A stretch of 64,000 bases of DNA from positions 1,181,852 through 1,245,851 of the forward strand of contig NZ_JAGSYD010000001.1 in NCBI RefSeq assembly GCF_025685575.1, given 5' to 3'. Positions 27,582 through 35,831 of this stretch are shown one piece after another. The notes below the pieces were generated by a model. That model did no database searches. It saw only the letters and a list, made by a program, of their open reading frames with translations, and had not been told where the DNA came from. The position numbers and the translations under genes were made by a program. This DNA is from Granulicella cerasi (lineage in GTDB: Bacteria > Acidobacteriota > Terriglobia > Terriglobales > Acidobacteriaceae). Every line of letters begins with the position of its first letter. Positions within the stretch are counted from its first letter, which is position 1.

Positions 27582-28622
27582 ATGAGCGAAGATTTCTTTG
27601 ACGTCCTTGTCATTGGTGCGGGCCCGACCGGGCTTGCGTGCGCGATTGACGCGCAGAACGTCGGGCTGCGCGTTGGCGTGGTCGACAAGGGGTGTCTGAC
27701 GAACTCGCTCTTTCACTATCCGGCGAACATGGTCTTCTTCACCACGCCGGAGCTGCTTGAGATTGGCAACATCCCGTTTCCGTCGCCGAACCAGAAGCCC
27801 ACGCGCGCCGAGGCGTTGGAGTACTACCGCAAGGTCGCGCAGCACTACAGGCTCGACACGCGGCTCTATGAGTCGGTGAAGCAGGTGAGCGGCAGCGATG
27901 GCGACTTCAGCGTGCAGATCGAAGATCGCTTCGGCCGCGCGAAGGTCTATCGCGCAAAGAAGCTGATCGTCTCTACGGGCTACTACGATCGCCCGAATTA
28001 CCTCGGCATTCCCGGTGAGGAGCTGTCGAAGGTCGAGCATTACTACGACGATCCGCATCCGTTCTATAACCAGGATGTGCTCGTCATCGGCGGCAAGAAC
28101 TCTGCGGCGATTGCGGCGCTGGAGCTGTATCGCCACGGCGCGCGCGTCACGTTGATTCATCGCGGCGCCGAGTTGCATCGCCACATCAAGTACTGGATCA
28201 AGCCGGACATCGAAAACCGCATCAAGAACGGCGAAGTGCAGGGCTTGATGAACACGACCTGCACGCAGATCACCGAGGACACCGTGACGCTGCAGACGCC
28301 GGAGGGCGAGCGCACGATCAAGAACGATTTCGTCTTCGCGCTCACCGGCTATCAGCCGGACTTCAGCTTCATCGAGTCGATGGGCGTGCACCTCGACCCC
28401 GACAATGCGCGCTGCCCGGTCTGCAACAAGGAGACCCTGGAGTCGAACGTAGCGGGCATCTATCTCGCGGGCGTTGTCGTCGCAGGCGAGCGCACCAATG
28501 AGGTCTTCATCGAGAACGGTCGCTTTCACGGTGCCTTGATTGCGGCGGACCTTGCTGTGAAGTTGAAGGGCGCGGCCGCGCAGCATCTCGAAGCGCCATC
28601 GCACACGGTTGCTGCGGAGTAA
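27582..28622 (+). CDS. ypdA: YpdA family bacillithiol disulfide reductase (putative)
   Basis: 346 aa flavoprotein. The FAD motif VIGAGPTGLACAIDAQ is at about 10-25, and the second nucleotide-binding motif VLVIGGKNSAAIAALE (for NADPH) is near 167-182. The conserved KGCLTNSLFHYPANMVFF region and the absence of a CxxC redox pair distinguish YpdA from thioredoxin reductases. YpdA reduces bacillithiol disulfide with NADPH and so maintains thiol balance; this implies that the organism makes bacillithiol (inference). Strong promoter-like TACAAT just before the ATG. The C-terminal 20 residues are a low-complexity tail. Confidence 0.88.
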   Translation: MSEDFFDVLVIGAGPTGLACAIDAQNVGLRVGVVDKGCLTNSLFHYPANMVFFTTPELLEIGNIPFPSPNQKPTRAEALEYYRKVAQHYRLDTRLYESVKQVSGSDGDFSVQIEDRFGRAKVYRAKKLIVSTGYYDRPNYLGIPGEELSKVEHYYDDPHPFYNQDVLVIGGKNSAAIAALELYRHGARVTLIHRGAELHRHIKYWIKPDIENRIKNGEVQGLMNTTCTQITEDTVTLQTPEGERTIKNDFVFALTGYQPDFSFIESMGVHLDPDNARCPVCNKETLESNVAGIYLAGVVVAGERTNEVFIENGRFHGALIAADLAVKLKGAAAQHLEAPSHTVAAE

Positions 28623-28671
28623 GCGTCTTCCAACGCAAACGTAGCGTCTAAGTGCAGAAGGAGTTACCTTG

Positions 28672-29760
28672 ATGCGCTTTGCTGCTGCTTTGCTCTTTGC
28701 TGCTCTTGCTCTGCCCACCTCTGCACAGGTCTTCAAAGCGAAGGAAGCTTTGACGGTTCCCGGCACCACGACGAACGGCGTCGCCGTGCGCCCCGATGGC
28801 AAAGTCTTTCTTGTCATCGCCCGGCAGCCCGGCCAGAACGTGCCGCAGATTGCGGAGTTCGAGCAGGGCAAGCTCATTCCATATCCCAGCGCGGCGTGGA
28901 ACTCCTACAAGGCCGGCGATGATGCAAGCCAGAAATTCGTGCACGCGAATGCGCTACGATTCGACACGGAAGGCGTGCTCTGGGTGGTCGATGCTGGCGC
29001 AGAGGACATCGGTAAGCCCTACGTGAAGGGCGGCCCGAAGCTCGTCTCCATCGATACGCATACGGGCAAGGTGAAGCGTGTGCTCGCGCTCGATGACGAC
29101 AGCCTGAAGCCGACGAGCTACATCGACGATGTGCGCTTCAACGACGACCACGCCTACATCACCGACGCTGGCGCGCCTGGCCTCATCGCGATGCACACGC
29201 CCGACGGCTCCTTCCGGCGTGTGCTGGATGGCGATCCTTCGACGACCGCGCAGCGCCCGGTACGCGCTGCAGGCAAGCAGCTTTCCACCGCGGAGGGTAA
29301 GCCGCTGATGGTGCACGCCGATCAACTCGAGGTCTCGCCGGATGGCTCGAAGCTCTACTACCAGCCGCTCTGCGGGCCGATGTCAGTGATCGAAACGCAG
29401 TACCTCGATGAGATCGACCTCAGCGAAGCAGAGCGTCACACCCATGTGCAGCACTTTGCGGACACGCCCTGCACAGGTGGAACGGCGATCGACGCGAGTG
29501 GCAACATCTACGTCACGGACGTCGATGGGCAGCAGATTCTTCGCTACACGCCGATGGGCGTGCCGACCACGCTCACGCAGGATAAGCGCATCATCTGGGG
29601 TGACGCGCTGTGGCTTTCAGCCGATGGCAAGCTATGGATTCCCGACGCGCAGAACAGCCTCTCGGCGGGCATGAACGGCGGCAAGAACGAACAACATTTG
29701 CCGGGCAAGGTGTACACGCTGGAAATCGGTGCGAAGCCGCCGATCAACGACCATCGATAG
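28672..29760 (+). CDS. secreted major royal jelly / yellow-like beta-propeller protein
   Basis: About 362 aa. A signal peptide (AALLFAALALPTSAQ, about 4-20) precedes a six-bladed propeller with MRJP/yellow-family landmarks: TTNGVAVRPDGKVFL, VLWVVDAGAE, SYIDDVRFNDDHAYITDAG, the HADQLEVSPDGSKLYY region, and GGTAIDASGNIYVTD. Bacterial members are periplasmic or secreted; insect homologues act in dopachrome conversion or as binders, but the bacterial substrate is unknown. The ATG at 28672 follows AGAAGGAG at eight bases; a TTG three bases earlier is also possible. It sits 49 bases after ypdA. Confidence 0.8.
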   Translation: MRFAAALLFAALALPTSAQVFKAKEALTVPGTTTNGVAVRPDGKVFLVIARQPGQNVPQIAEFEQGKLIPYPSAAWNSYKAGDDASQKFVHANALRFDTEGVLWVVDAGAEDIGKPYVKGGPKLVSIDTHTGKVKRVLALDDDSLKPTSYIDDVRFNDDHAYITDAGAPGLIAMHTPDGSFRRVLDGDPSTTAQRPVRAAGKQLSTAEGKPLMVHADQLEVSPDGSKLYYQPLCGPMSVIETQYLDEIDLSEAERHTHVQHFADTPCTGGTAIDASGNIYVTDVDGQQILRYTPMGVPTTLTQDKRIIWGDALWLSADGKLWIPDAQNSLSAGMNGGKNEQHLPGKVYTLEIGAKPPINDHR

Positions 29761-29803
29761 CGAGTGTGCGGGTGTACGCTATCTGCACAGGAGGAAATCG
29801 AGC

Positions 29804-30337
29804 ATGGCTGCCGCGATGACTACACCTTTCGTCTCCGTTGACGAATACCTCCGCACATCCTACTCGCCGGACGTTGAGTACCTTGACGGCGTGATCGAGG
29901 AACGCAACTTGGGTGAGTTTGACCATTCTGATCTGCAGCGCATTTTGACGACCATCTTCGGCGTGAACGCAAAAGCATGGGGCATCAAAGCGCTGCCGGA
30001 GCTTCGTACGCAGGTTGCCCCTATGCGTTACCGCGTGCCCGATCTGCTGGTGATCGAAGCCACTCGCCCGCGCACGCCGATCATCAAGCAGGCGCCCCTG
30101 CTTTGCATTGAAATCCTTTCCCCAGAAGACCGCTGGCCGCGCATGGAAGTGAAGCTGCGGGATTATTTTGAAATGGGTGTGCCCGAGGTCTGGGTGTTTG
30201 ATCCCGAATCCCGCTCCGTCATCGTCGTGAAGAGAGATGGCTCGCGCACGGAGCATCGCGAGGGTGCATTGACGCTTTCCGGCACGCCTGTTCAGTTATC
30301 GCTCGCCGAAGTCTTCGCGGTTCTGGATGAAGGTTGA
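29804..30337 (+). CDS. Uma2 family (DUF820) endonuclease-fold protein
   Basis: 177 aa, typical length. Uma2/DUF820 proteins have a PD-(D/E)xK nuclease-like fold and are abundant in some lineages, but their role is not settled. Visible hallmarks are the N-terminal VSVDEYLRTSYSPDVEYLDG with the conserved YxDG, the VPDLLVIEA strand, ICIEILSPEDR-like motif (LCIEILSPEDRW) with the catalytic-type Glu, and KLRDYFEMGVPEVWVFDP containing the Lys and Asp positions. AGGAGG lies about nine bases before the ATG. It stands alone between the royal-jelly-like gene and fumarase. Confidence 0.88.
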   Translation: MAAAMTTPFVSVDEYLRTSYSPDVEYLDGVIEERNLGEFDHSDLQRILTTIFGVNAKAWGIKALPELRTQVAPMRYRVPDLLVIEATRPRTPIIKQAPLLCIEILSPEDRWPRMEVKLRDYFEMGVPEVWVFDPESRSVIVVKRDGSRTEHREGALTLSGTPVQLSLAEVFAVLDEG

Positions 30338-30378
30338 GCCGGAGTCGTATCCTAAGAGGCGCAAAGGAATCCGCCCTT

Positions 30379-31926
30379 ATGACCACGATCCAGCAAGACG
30401 ACTTTATCGAGAGCGTGCGCGCCGCGCTGCAGTACATCAGCTTCTATCACCCGGTCGATTACATCGAAAACCTCAAACGCGCCTATGAACTGGAGCAGTC
30501 GCCTTCGGCCAAGGACGCGATGAAGCAGATCCTCGTGAACTCGCGCATGTGCGCCGAGGGTCATCGCCCCATCTGCCAGGACACCGGCATCGTCACCGTC
30601 TTCGTGAAGCTTGGCATGGAGTGCCGCTTCGCCAAGGGCGACGCACCTGCAAGCATGACGCTGCAGGAGATGTGCGACCAGGGCGTGCGCGAAGCGTGGC
30701 TCGACCCCGACAACAAGCTGCGCGGCTCTATCCTCGCGGACCCTGCGTTCTCGCGCAAGAACACCAAGGACAACACGCCGTGCGTCGTCGAGGTCTCGCT
30801 TGTCGCGGGCAACACTTGCGATGTAACAGTAGCGGCTAAGGGCGGCGGCTCGGAAGCGAAGTCGAAGTTCGCGATGCTCAACCCTTCGGACCCCGTCGTC
30901 GATTGGGTGCTGAAGACCGTGCCGACGATGGGCGCGGGATGGTGCCCCCCGGGCATCCTGGGCATCGGCATCGGTGGCACCGCTGAGAAGGCCATGTTGC
31001 TCGCCAAGCAGGCGCTGATGGACCCGATCGACATGCAGGAGTTGAAGACGCGCGGGCCGCAGACGAACATCGAGAAGCTGCGCGTCGAGATCTACGACAA
31101 GGTAAACGCGCTCGGCATTGGCGCGCAGGGCCTTGGCGGCCTTACGACCGTGCTCGATGTGAAGATCTATGACTGGCCCTCGCACGCAGCGAACTTGCCG
31201 GTCGCGATGATACCCAACTGTGCAGCGACGCGTCATGCGCACTTCGTGATGAAAGGTGAAGGCCCGGTGTATCTCGATCCGCCGTCGCTCGAACACTGGC
31301 CGTCGATGACTTACGAAGCGCACAATGGCAAGCGTGTGAACCTCGACACGCTGACGCACGAAGAGACGAAGTCGTGGAAGCCTGGCGATGTGTTGCTGTT
31401 GAACGGCAAGCTGCTCACCGGCCGCGATGCCGCGCACAAGCGCATGACGGACATGCTGAGCAAAGGCGAGAAGCTCCCCGTCGACTTCACCAACAAGCTC
31501 ATCTACTACGTTGGCCCGGTGGATCCGGTGCATGGCGAGGTCGTTGGTCCTGCAGGCCCCACGACGGCAACGCGCATGGACAAGTTCACGCGCCAGATGC
31601 TCGAGCAGACAGGATTGCTTGGCATGGTGGGCAAAGCTGAGCGTGGCGTCGCAGCGATTGACGCGATTCGCGACAACGAAGCGATCTATCTCATCGCGAT
31701 TGGCGGCGCGGCATATCTTGTCTCGAAGGCGATCAAGGCATCGAAGCTGCTCGCCTTTGAAGACCTCGGCATGGAGGCGATCTACGAGTTCGATGTCGTG
31801 GATATGCCTGTGACCGTTGCGGTCGATAGCAAGGGCAATAGCGTTCACATCACCGGGCCGCAGGAGTGGAAGGAAAAGATTGCGCACTCGATGCAACTCG
31901 GCGACGTGGCGATCTTGAATCAGTAA
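30379..31926 (+). CDS. fumA: fumarate hydratase class I
   Basis: 515 aa iron-sulfur fumarase that interconverts fumarate and malate in the TCA cycle. Alpha and beta parts are fused in one chain, as in FumA/FumB. Cluster-binding Cys candidates are in RPICQDTGIV and MIPNCAATRH, with GWCPPGILGIGIGG near the active site and the beta-part block YVGPVDPVHGEVVGPAGP. The C-terminal segment YEFDVVDMPVTVAVDSKGN is also typical. An AAAGGAA element precedes the ATG at 30379; an upstream in-frame ATG at 30334 lies within the end region of the Uma2 gene and is unlikely. Confidence 0.95.
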   Translation: MTTIQQDDFIESVRAALQYISFYHPVDYIENLKRAYELEQSPSAKDAMKQILVNSRMCAEGHRPICQDTGIVTVFVKLGMECRFAKGDAPASMTLQEMCDQGVREAWLDPDNKLRGSILADPAFSRKNTKDNTPCVVEVSLVAGNTCDVTVAAKGGGSEAKSKFAMLNPSDPVVDWVLKTVPTMGAGWCPPGILGIGIGGTAEKAMLLAKQALMDPIDMQELKTRGPQTNIEKLRVEIYDKVNALGIGAQGLGGLTTVLDVKIYDWPSHAANLPVAMIPNCAATRHAHFVMKGEGPVYLDPPSLEHWPSMTYEAHNGKRVNLDTLTHEETKSWKPGDVLLLNGKLLTGRDAAHKRMTDMLSKGEKLPVDFTNKLIYYVGPVDPVHGEVVGPAGPTTATRMDKFTRQMLEQTGLLGMVGKAERGVAAIDAIRDNEAIYLIAIGGAAYLVSKAIKASKLLAFEDLGMEAIYEFDVVDMPVTVAVDSKGNSVHITGPQEWKEKIAHSMQLGDVAILNQ

Positions 31927-32101
31927 GCGAATCGCCAACAATCATGCAGGTTTCGTAAAGAAGGTTGCCTGCGGAAGAAGTATCTTTCGCGGGCATCGCT
32001 TTGTCGCTTTCATCGCATCCATTTCAAATGTTCGCGTAGTTTTGCGCGAGATTTCTTCAGCCAGCATCCTGCAGGCGAAGTGACAGTGCGAGGAGACAAA
32101 G

Positions 32102-33649
32102 ATGTTCAGCAAGGCCCAACGACTTACCGGTGTGCTCTCGGCCGCCGCAGTTCTAGCGTTCGTTCCCTTTTTTGCGAACGCGCAGGAAGCCAACCCCACC
32201 ACCATTGCTCCCGGAGCCAAGCAGGCCGCGATCGTCGCAGACGGCCCGAACGGCATGTACATCTACAAGGTGAAGGTGGTCGAGCGTGACCTTGACGCGG
32301 TGAACTACCTGAACCGCTCGGGCTCCACGAAGATCGGTTTCCAGGGCACGAGCCTGCTGCCGCAGGCGACCGGCGAAGGCAAGGTTGATTCCGTCACCGG
32401 CAAGACGAACATTCAGGTGAACTTCAAGGGCCTCAAGCAGGCCAATAGCTTTGGTCCTGAGTACCTGACCTATGTGCTGTGGGCTATCTCGGCTGACGGC
32501 CGTCCGCAGAATCTCGGCGAGCTCGAGCTCGCAGGCGATAAGGCGAGCCTGCAGGTGAGCTCAGGCTTCCAGTCGTTCGGCATGATCGTCACCGCTGAGC
32601 CTTACTACGCTGTCTCGCAGCCCAGCGACGTGGTCGTCCTGCAGAACGTTTTCTCCGACAAGACGCAGGGCATCCTGCAGCACGTGAACATCCACTACTC
32701 GCTGCTGCCGAAGGGCCTCTACGCCAACACCGGCGGTCAGAACTCGGTGCAGGATCCGATCACGGACCGCGAGCACTATCCGCTGGCGCTCTACGAGGCG
32801 CATAACGCTGCGCGCATCGCGCTTGCTGCTGGTGCGGAGAAGTATGCTCCGGGCGTGGTCGAGCGTATGAACACGAACCTGAAGAACGCTGACGATATGC
32901 AGGCCTCAAAGAGCCGCGACGTAAAGATGATCTTTACGCAGGCACGCGAAGCGACACAGCGTGCGGAAGATGCTCGCCTGATCTCACTGCGCAAGCAGGC
33001 AGCTGATCGTGCCCAGGCCGAGCGTGATGCGCGCGCTGCTGCTGAAGCCAATGCCGCTGCCTCGCAGCAGCAGGCTGCTGATTCGCAGGCCGCTGCAGAC
33101 CGCGCCGCCGCCGCCAAGGCTGAAGCCGATGCAGAACGTGCGAAGGCTGAAGCTGCAGCAGCTGCTGCGAATGCACAGGCCGCATCGGCCAAGCAGGACG
33201 CCGCTGCCACTCGCGAGAAGCTGCGCGCACAGCTCAACAACGTGCTCCAGACCAGCGAAAACGCTCGCGGCCTGATCGTGAACATGAACGATGTGCTCTT
33301 CGACACCGGCAAGTACACGCTGAAGCCCGGCACGCAGGTTTCGCTGGCCAAGGTCGCGACGATTCTGCAGCTATATCCTGGCCTGAAGGTGCACGTCGAA
33401 GGCTACACCGACTCGGTGGGCGGCGACGACTACAACCAGAAGCTCAGCGAAAATCGCGCCAACGCTGTGAAGGACTTCCTGACGCAGAATGGTGTTCCCG
33501 CTGACAACGTTACCTCGCAGGGTTATGGCAAGACGCATCCTGTTGCGGATAACGGCACCAAGGAGGGGCGCGCCCAGAACCGTCGCGTGAACCTCGTGGT
33601 CTCCGGTGACGCGATCGGCGTCAAGGAATCCACGCCTGATCAGCAGTAA
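32102..33649 (+). CDS. OmpA family protein with long Ala-rich helical region
   Basis: 515 aa exported protein. A signal peptide covers about 1-27 (FVPFFANAQ). Residues 40-260 form an unrecognised beta-rich domain. From about 290 to 390 there is an Ala/Glu/Arg/Gln-rich helical segment (RAQAERDARAAAEANAAAS) likely to be an extended coiled coil. The C-terminal OmpA domain (about 395-505) binds peptidoglycan and shows NMNDVLFDTGKYTLKPG, HVEGYTDSVGGDDYNQ, LSENRANAVKDFL and QNRRVNLVV. It probably tethers the outer envelope to the wall. GAGGAGACAAAG precedes the ATG; a perfect terminator follows. Confidence 0.9.
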   Translation: MFSKAQRLTGVLSAAAVLAFVPFFANAQEANPTTIAPGAKQAAIVADGPNGMYIYKVKVVERDLDAVNYLNRSGSTKIGFQGTSLLPQATGEGKVDSVTGKTNIQVNFKGLKQANSFGPEYLTYVLWAISADGRPQNLGELELAGDKASLQVSSGFQSFGMIVTAEPYYAVSQPSDVVVLQNVFSDKTQGILQHVNIHYSLLPKGLYANTGGQNSVQDPITDREHYPLALYEAHNAARIALAAGAEKYAPGVVERMNTNLKNADDMQASKSRDVKMIFTQAREATQRAEDARLISLRKQAADRAQAERDARAAAEANAAASQQQAADSQAAADRAAAAKAEADAERAKAEAAAAAANAQAASAKQDAAATREKLRAQLNNVLQTSENARGLIVNMNDVLFDTGKYTLKPGTQVSLAKVATILQLYPGLKVHVEGYTDSVGGDDYNQKLSENRANAVKDFLTQNGVPADNVTSQGYGKTHPVADNGTKEGRAQNRRVNLVVSGDAIGVKESTPDQQ

Positions 33650-33664
33650 CTTCACTGCACTGAA

Positions 33665-33702
33665 AACAAGAAGGCCGCGGATAACTCCGCGGCCTTCTTG
33701 TT
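33665..33702 (+). terminator. intrinsic terminator of ompA-like gene
   Basis: A perfect 16-bp stem (33665-33680 with 33687-33702) with a six-base loop; the right arm ends in TTCTTGTT. Located just after the OmpA-like stop. Confidence 0.85.
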
Positions 33703-33860
33703 ATCCGATGAACATCATCGGCGGCAGCGATAAGACTCATCGAAGACCGGGGCAAACGCCTGCCGATAACTCGCATCCATCTTTATACGTAAGCGCTTTG
33801 CGAACAACGCAGGCGCGGGCTTGCTGAGGGCGCGGGGTTTTCGCGATTTCTCTCGCTTGT

Positions 33861-33914
33861 CGTCAACGGCGGAGAATCGCACACAGTTGACGGACCTCAG
33901 CAGCAAACAAGATT
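33861..33914 (+). promoter_or_regulatory. promoter with overlapping inverted repeat before PA2169-like gene
   Basis: TTGACG at 33887-33892 and AAGATT at 33909-33914 are spaced 16 bases and fit a housekeeping promoter. CGTCAAC (33861-33867) and GTTGACG (33886-33892) form a 7-bp inverted repeat 18 bases apart, with the right arm covering the -35, as expected for a repressor site. Confidence 0.45.
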
Positions 33915-33933
33915 AGTTCCGGGGGATAAGGCA

Positions 33934-34404
33934 ATGGCAAACACACTCGAAGGATCGACGAAGAATCAGGAAACAGAGAAGGTATTGCTGGACGTCATCA
34001 AGACGCTGGCAGACAGCCAGAAGGGCTTTGCGGACATCGGCGAGCATCTGAAGGACGAGACGATCAAGCGTTTCTTTCTCGCAGAGAGCCTGAAGCGTGC
34101 GAACTTCCGCGCGGAGCTCGAGAACGAACTTCATCGTGCAGGTATGCCCGATGTGAAGGAAGGCGGCTCGGTGGCGGGCGCTCTGCATCGCTCGTGGGGT
34201 GATCTGAAGGCGAAGCTCGGCGGCGGCGATCACTCGCTGCTGGAGACGGCAGAGCAGGGTGAGGACGAAGCGAAGAAGGCTTATAAGACGGCGCTTGAGA
34301 GCGATCTGCCGTTGCCGGTTCGCGAGTTGCTCAGCACGCAGCAGGCGCACATCCTCATGTCGCATGACTTCGTGAAGAATCACCGCGACGCGTTGAAGTC
34401 GTAA
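33934..34404 (+). CDS. PA2169-like (DUF2383) four-helix-bundle protein
   Basis: 156 aa, wholly helical and charged, no signal peptide. It matches the PA2169/DUF2383 ferritin-like family: LLDVIKTLADSQKGFADIGEHL, SLKRANFRAELENELHRAG, the GGSVAGALHRSWGDLKAKL block, and a last helix HILMSHDFVKNHRDAL. Members are small stress-associated cytoplasmic proteins of unknown activity. GGGGGATAAG lies just before the ATG, and an inverted repeat over the -35 suggests regulated expression. A terminator follows before the DoxX gene. Confidence 0.85.
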   Translation: MANTLEGSTKNQETEKVLLDVIKTLADSQKGFADIGEHLKDETIKRFFLAESLKRANFRAELENELHRAGMPDVKEGGSVAGALHRSWGDLKAKLGGGDHSLLETAEQGEDEAKKAYKTALESDLPLPVRELLSTQQAHILMSHDFVKNHRDALKS

Positions 34405-34422
34405 GTCGTTACAGCTTGTACC

Positions 34423-34449
34423 AAGCGGCAGCCTTAGTGGCTGCCGTTT
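34423..34449 (+). terminator. intrinsic terminator after PA2169-like gene
   Basis: An 11-bp stem with one G-U pair (34423-34433 with 34439-34449) and a five-base loop, followed by GTCTTT. Confidence 0.75.
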
Positions 34450-34464
34450 GTCTTTGGGGGCAGA

Positions 34465-34827
34465 ATGCGAATTGGTAGGTTGTTGATGGGGGCGATGTAC
34501 ATCGCTGCAGGTATCGCACACTTCGCGTTCACCCGCCGCTATGAGGCGATCATGCCGGAGTATCTTCCAGCGCATCGAGAGCTGGTGCTCGCCAGTGGAG
34601 CCGCTGAAATTGCCTGCGGCGTCGGCATTTTGATGACCGCGACACAGTCCGCTGCAGCATGGGGAACCGTCGCGTTGCTGATCGCAGTTTTTCCCGCAAA
34701 TCTCTGGATGGCGCAGCATCCTGACCGCTTCGCTCCCGTGCCCGTGTGGGCGCTCTACGCGCGCCTCCCATTGCAGTTCCTCCTGATGGCGTGGGCGCTC
34801 CGCTATCGTCGGCAAGACGCTGTGTGA
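34465..34827 (+). CDS. DoxX-like small membrane protein
   Basis: 120 aa with four membrane helices in DoxX-family order. The first helix ends in the typical AAGIAHFAF motif; a loop YEAIMPEYLPAHRELVLASG, then GAAEIACGVGILM, follow, and the last helix PLQFLLMAWALRY ends in a basic tail. DoxX-like proteins are inner-membrane proteins of varied or unknown role, some linked to quinol oxidation or thiol stress. It is preceded by a terminator and an intergenic gap of 60 bases, so it probably has its own promoter. A hairpin follows, shared with the convergent uppP. Confidence 0.8.
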   Translation: MRIGRLLMGAMYIAAGIAHFAFTRRYEAIMPEYLPAHRELVLASGAAEIACGVGILMTATQSAAAWGTVALLIAVFPANLWMAQHPDRFAPVPVWALYARLPLQFLLMAWALRYRRQDAV

Positions 34828-34837
34828 GCAAAACAAA

Positions 34838-34859
34838 AGGCGCGACCGAAGTCGCGCCT
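34838..34859. terminator. hairpin between convergent doxX-like and uppP genes
   Basis: A 9-bp stem (34838-34846 with 34851-34859) with a CGAA tetraloop. On the minus strand it is followed by TTTTGTTTTG, a good T-run for uppP; on the plus strand only TATGTC follows. Confidence 0.7.
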
Positions 34860-34875
34860 ATGTCTTGCCGAAGCC

Positions 34876-35787
34876 TTAGAGATGCATCGGACCGAAGTGC
34901 AGGTAGAGCACGACCGCGCTCGCCAGAATGCAGTAGATGCCGAAGAGCCACCAGCGGCCTTCTTCGAGCCATGCGCTGAGCCACTTCAAACCAGCCAGGC
35001 CTGCGAAGAAGCTCGCGACCATACCGATAAGCGCGAAGACGAGGCTCGAGTGCAGATCGATCGGCGCACCGGCGGCGGTGGCTTCATGAGAAGCCTTCAG
35101 CAAACGCAGCAGCTCGCGACCAATGACAAGTGGGGTGATGATGACAGCCAACGCAAAGGAGAAGCGTTCGGCGCGCTCGCGCTGTGCACCCACCATCATG
35201 CCCGCGGAGATCGTCGCGCCGGAGCGCGAGAAGCCGCGGAAGGGCATGCACAGGCCTTGCACGGCGCCCATCCATCCAGCCTGCGCGAAGGTGACGTTGT
35301 CGCCCGAGCGTGTCGCTGCGCGCTCATAAGCAAGCGTCCTGTCCTTCTGTTCGCCGCGCTCACGCAGGCCGGAGAGCAGGATCAGCACACCAGCCGCGAA
35401 CAGTGCGATGCCCACGAGATCAAGGCGGCCAAAGAGCAATTCGATTTCGGCTTTGGGCATGCCTTTGAAGGCCGTCTTCTCGATGACCTTGATGATGGGG
35501 TAACCGATGGCGCCGGTCAGCACGGTGGCCCAGCCTGCGCGGATCGCAAAGCGGGCGAACGCGTCGCCGGTCGCGAAGTACGCACGACGCCACTGGTTCA
35601 GGAAGTAGACGATGACCGCAAACATCGTGCCGGTGTGCAGCATCACGAGCACGAGCGTCATCTCGGGCGAGCTGGGGTCGAGGTGCAGCAGCTTCTCTGC
35701 GACGACAACGTGTGCGGAGCTCGAGACGGGGAGCAACTCAGCAAGGCCCTGGACGATCGCCAGAATCAGAACTTTGAGCAAAGACAT
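34876..35787 (-). CDS. uppP: undecaprenyl-diphosphatase UppP
   Basis: 303 aa integral membrane phosphatase (BacA family) that recycles undecaprenyl pyrophosphate to the carrier lipid used for peptidoglycan and glycan export. The first active-site motif GLAELLPVSSSAH is near residues 14-26 and the second, usually PGTSRSG, appears as FRGFSRSG (Arg and Ser kept, first residues altered). Membrane helices continue to the C-terminus. It begins with TAGAAT only six bases before the ATG, the leaderless layout. UppP activity also gives bacitracin tolerance in other bacteria. Confidence 0.93.
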   Translation of the reverse strand: MSLLKVLILAIVQGLAELLPVSSSAHVVVAEKLLHLDPSSPEMTLVLVMLHTGTMFAVIVYFLNQWRRAYFATGDAFARFAIRAGWATVLTGAIGYPIIKVIEKTAFKGMPKAEIELLFGRLDLVGIALFAAGVLILLSGLRERGEQKDRTLAYERAATRSGDNVTFAQAGWMGAVQGLCMPFRGFSRSGATISAGMMVGAQRERAERFSFALAVIITPLVIGRELLRLLKASHEATAAGAPIDLHSSLVFALIGMVASFFAGLAGLKWLSAWLEEGRWWLFGIYCILASAVVLYLHFGPMHL

Positions 35788-35793
35788 GGCCTG

Positions 35794-35799
35794 ATTCTA
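35794..35799 (-). promoter_or_regulatory. candidate -10 box for uppP (leaderless layout)
   Basis: Reads TAGAAT on the minus strand, six bases before the ATG at 35787. No Shine-Dalgarno sequence or clear -35. Confidence 0.4.
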
Positions 35800-35831
35800 A
35801 CGGAGCGCCGCGCCCCGGAATATGACACTTC

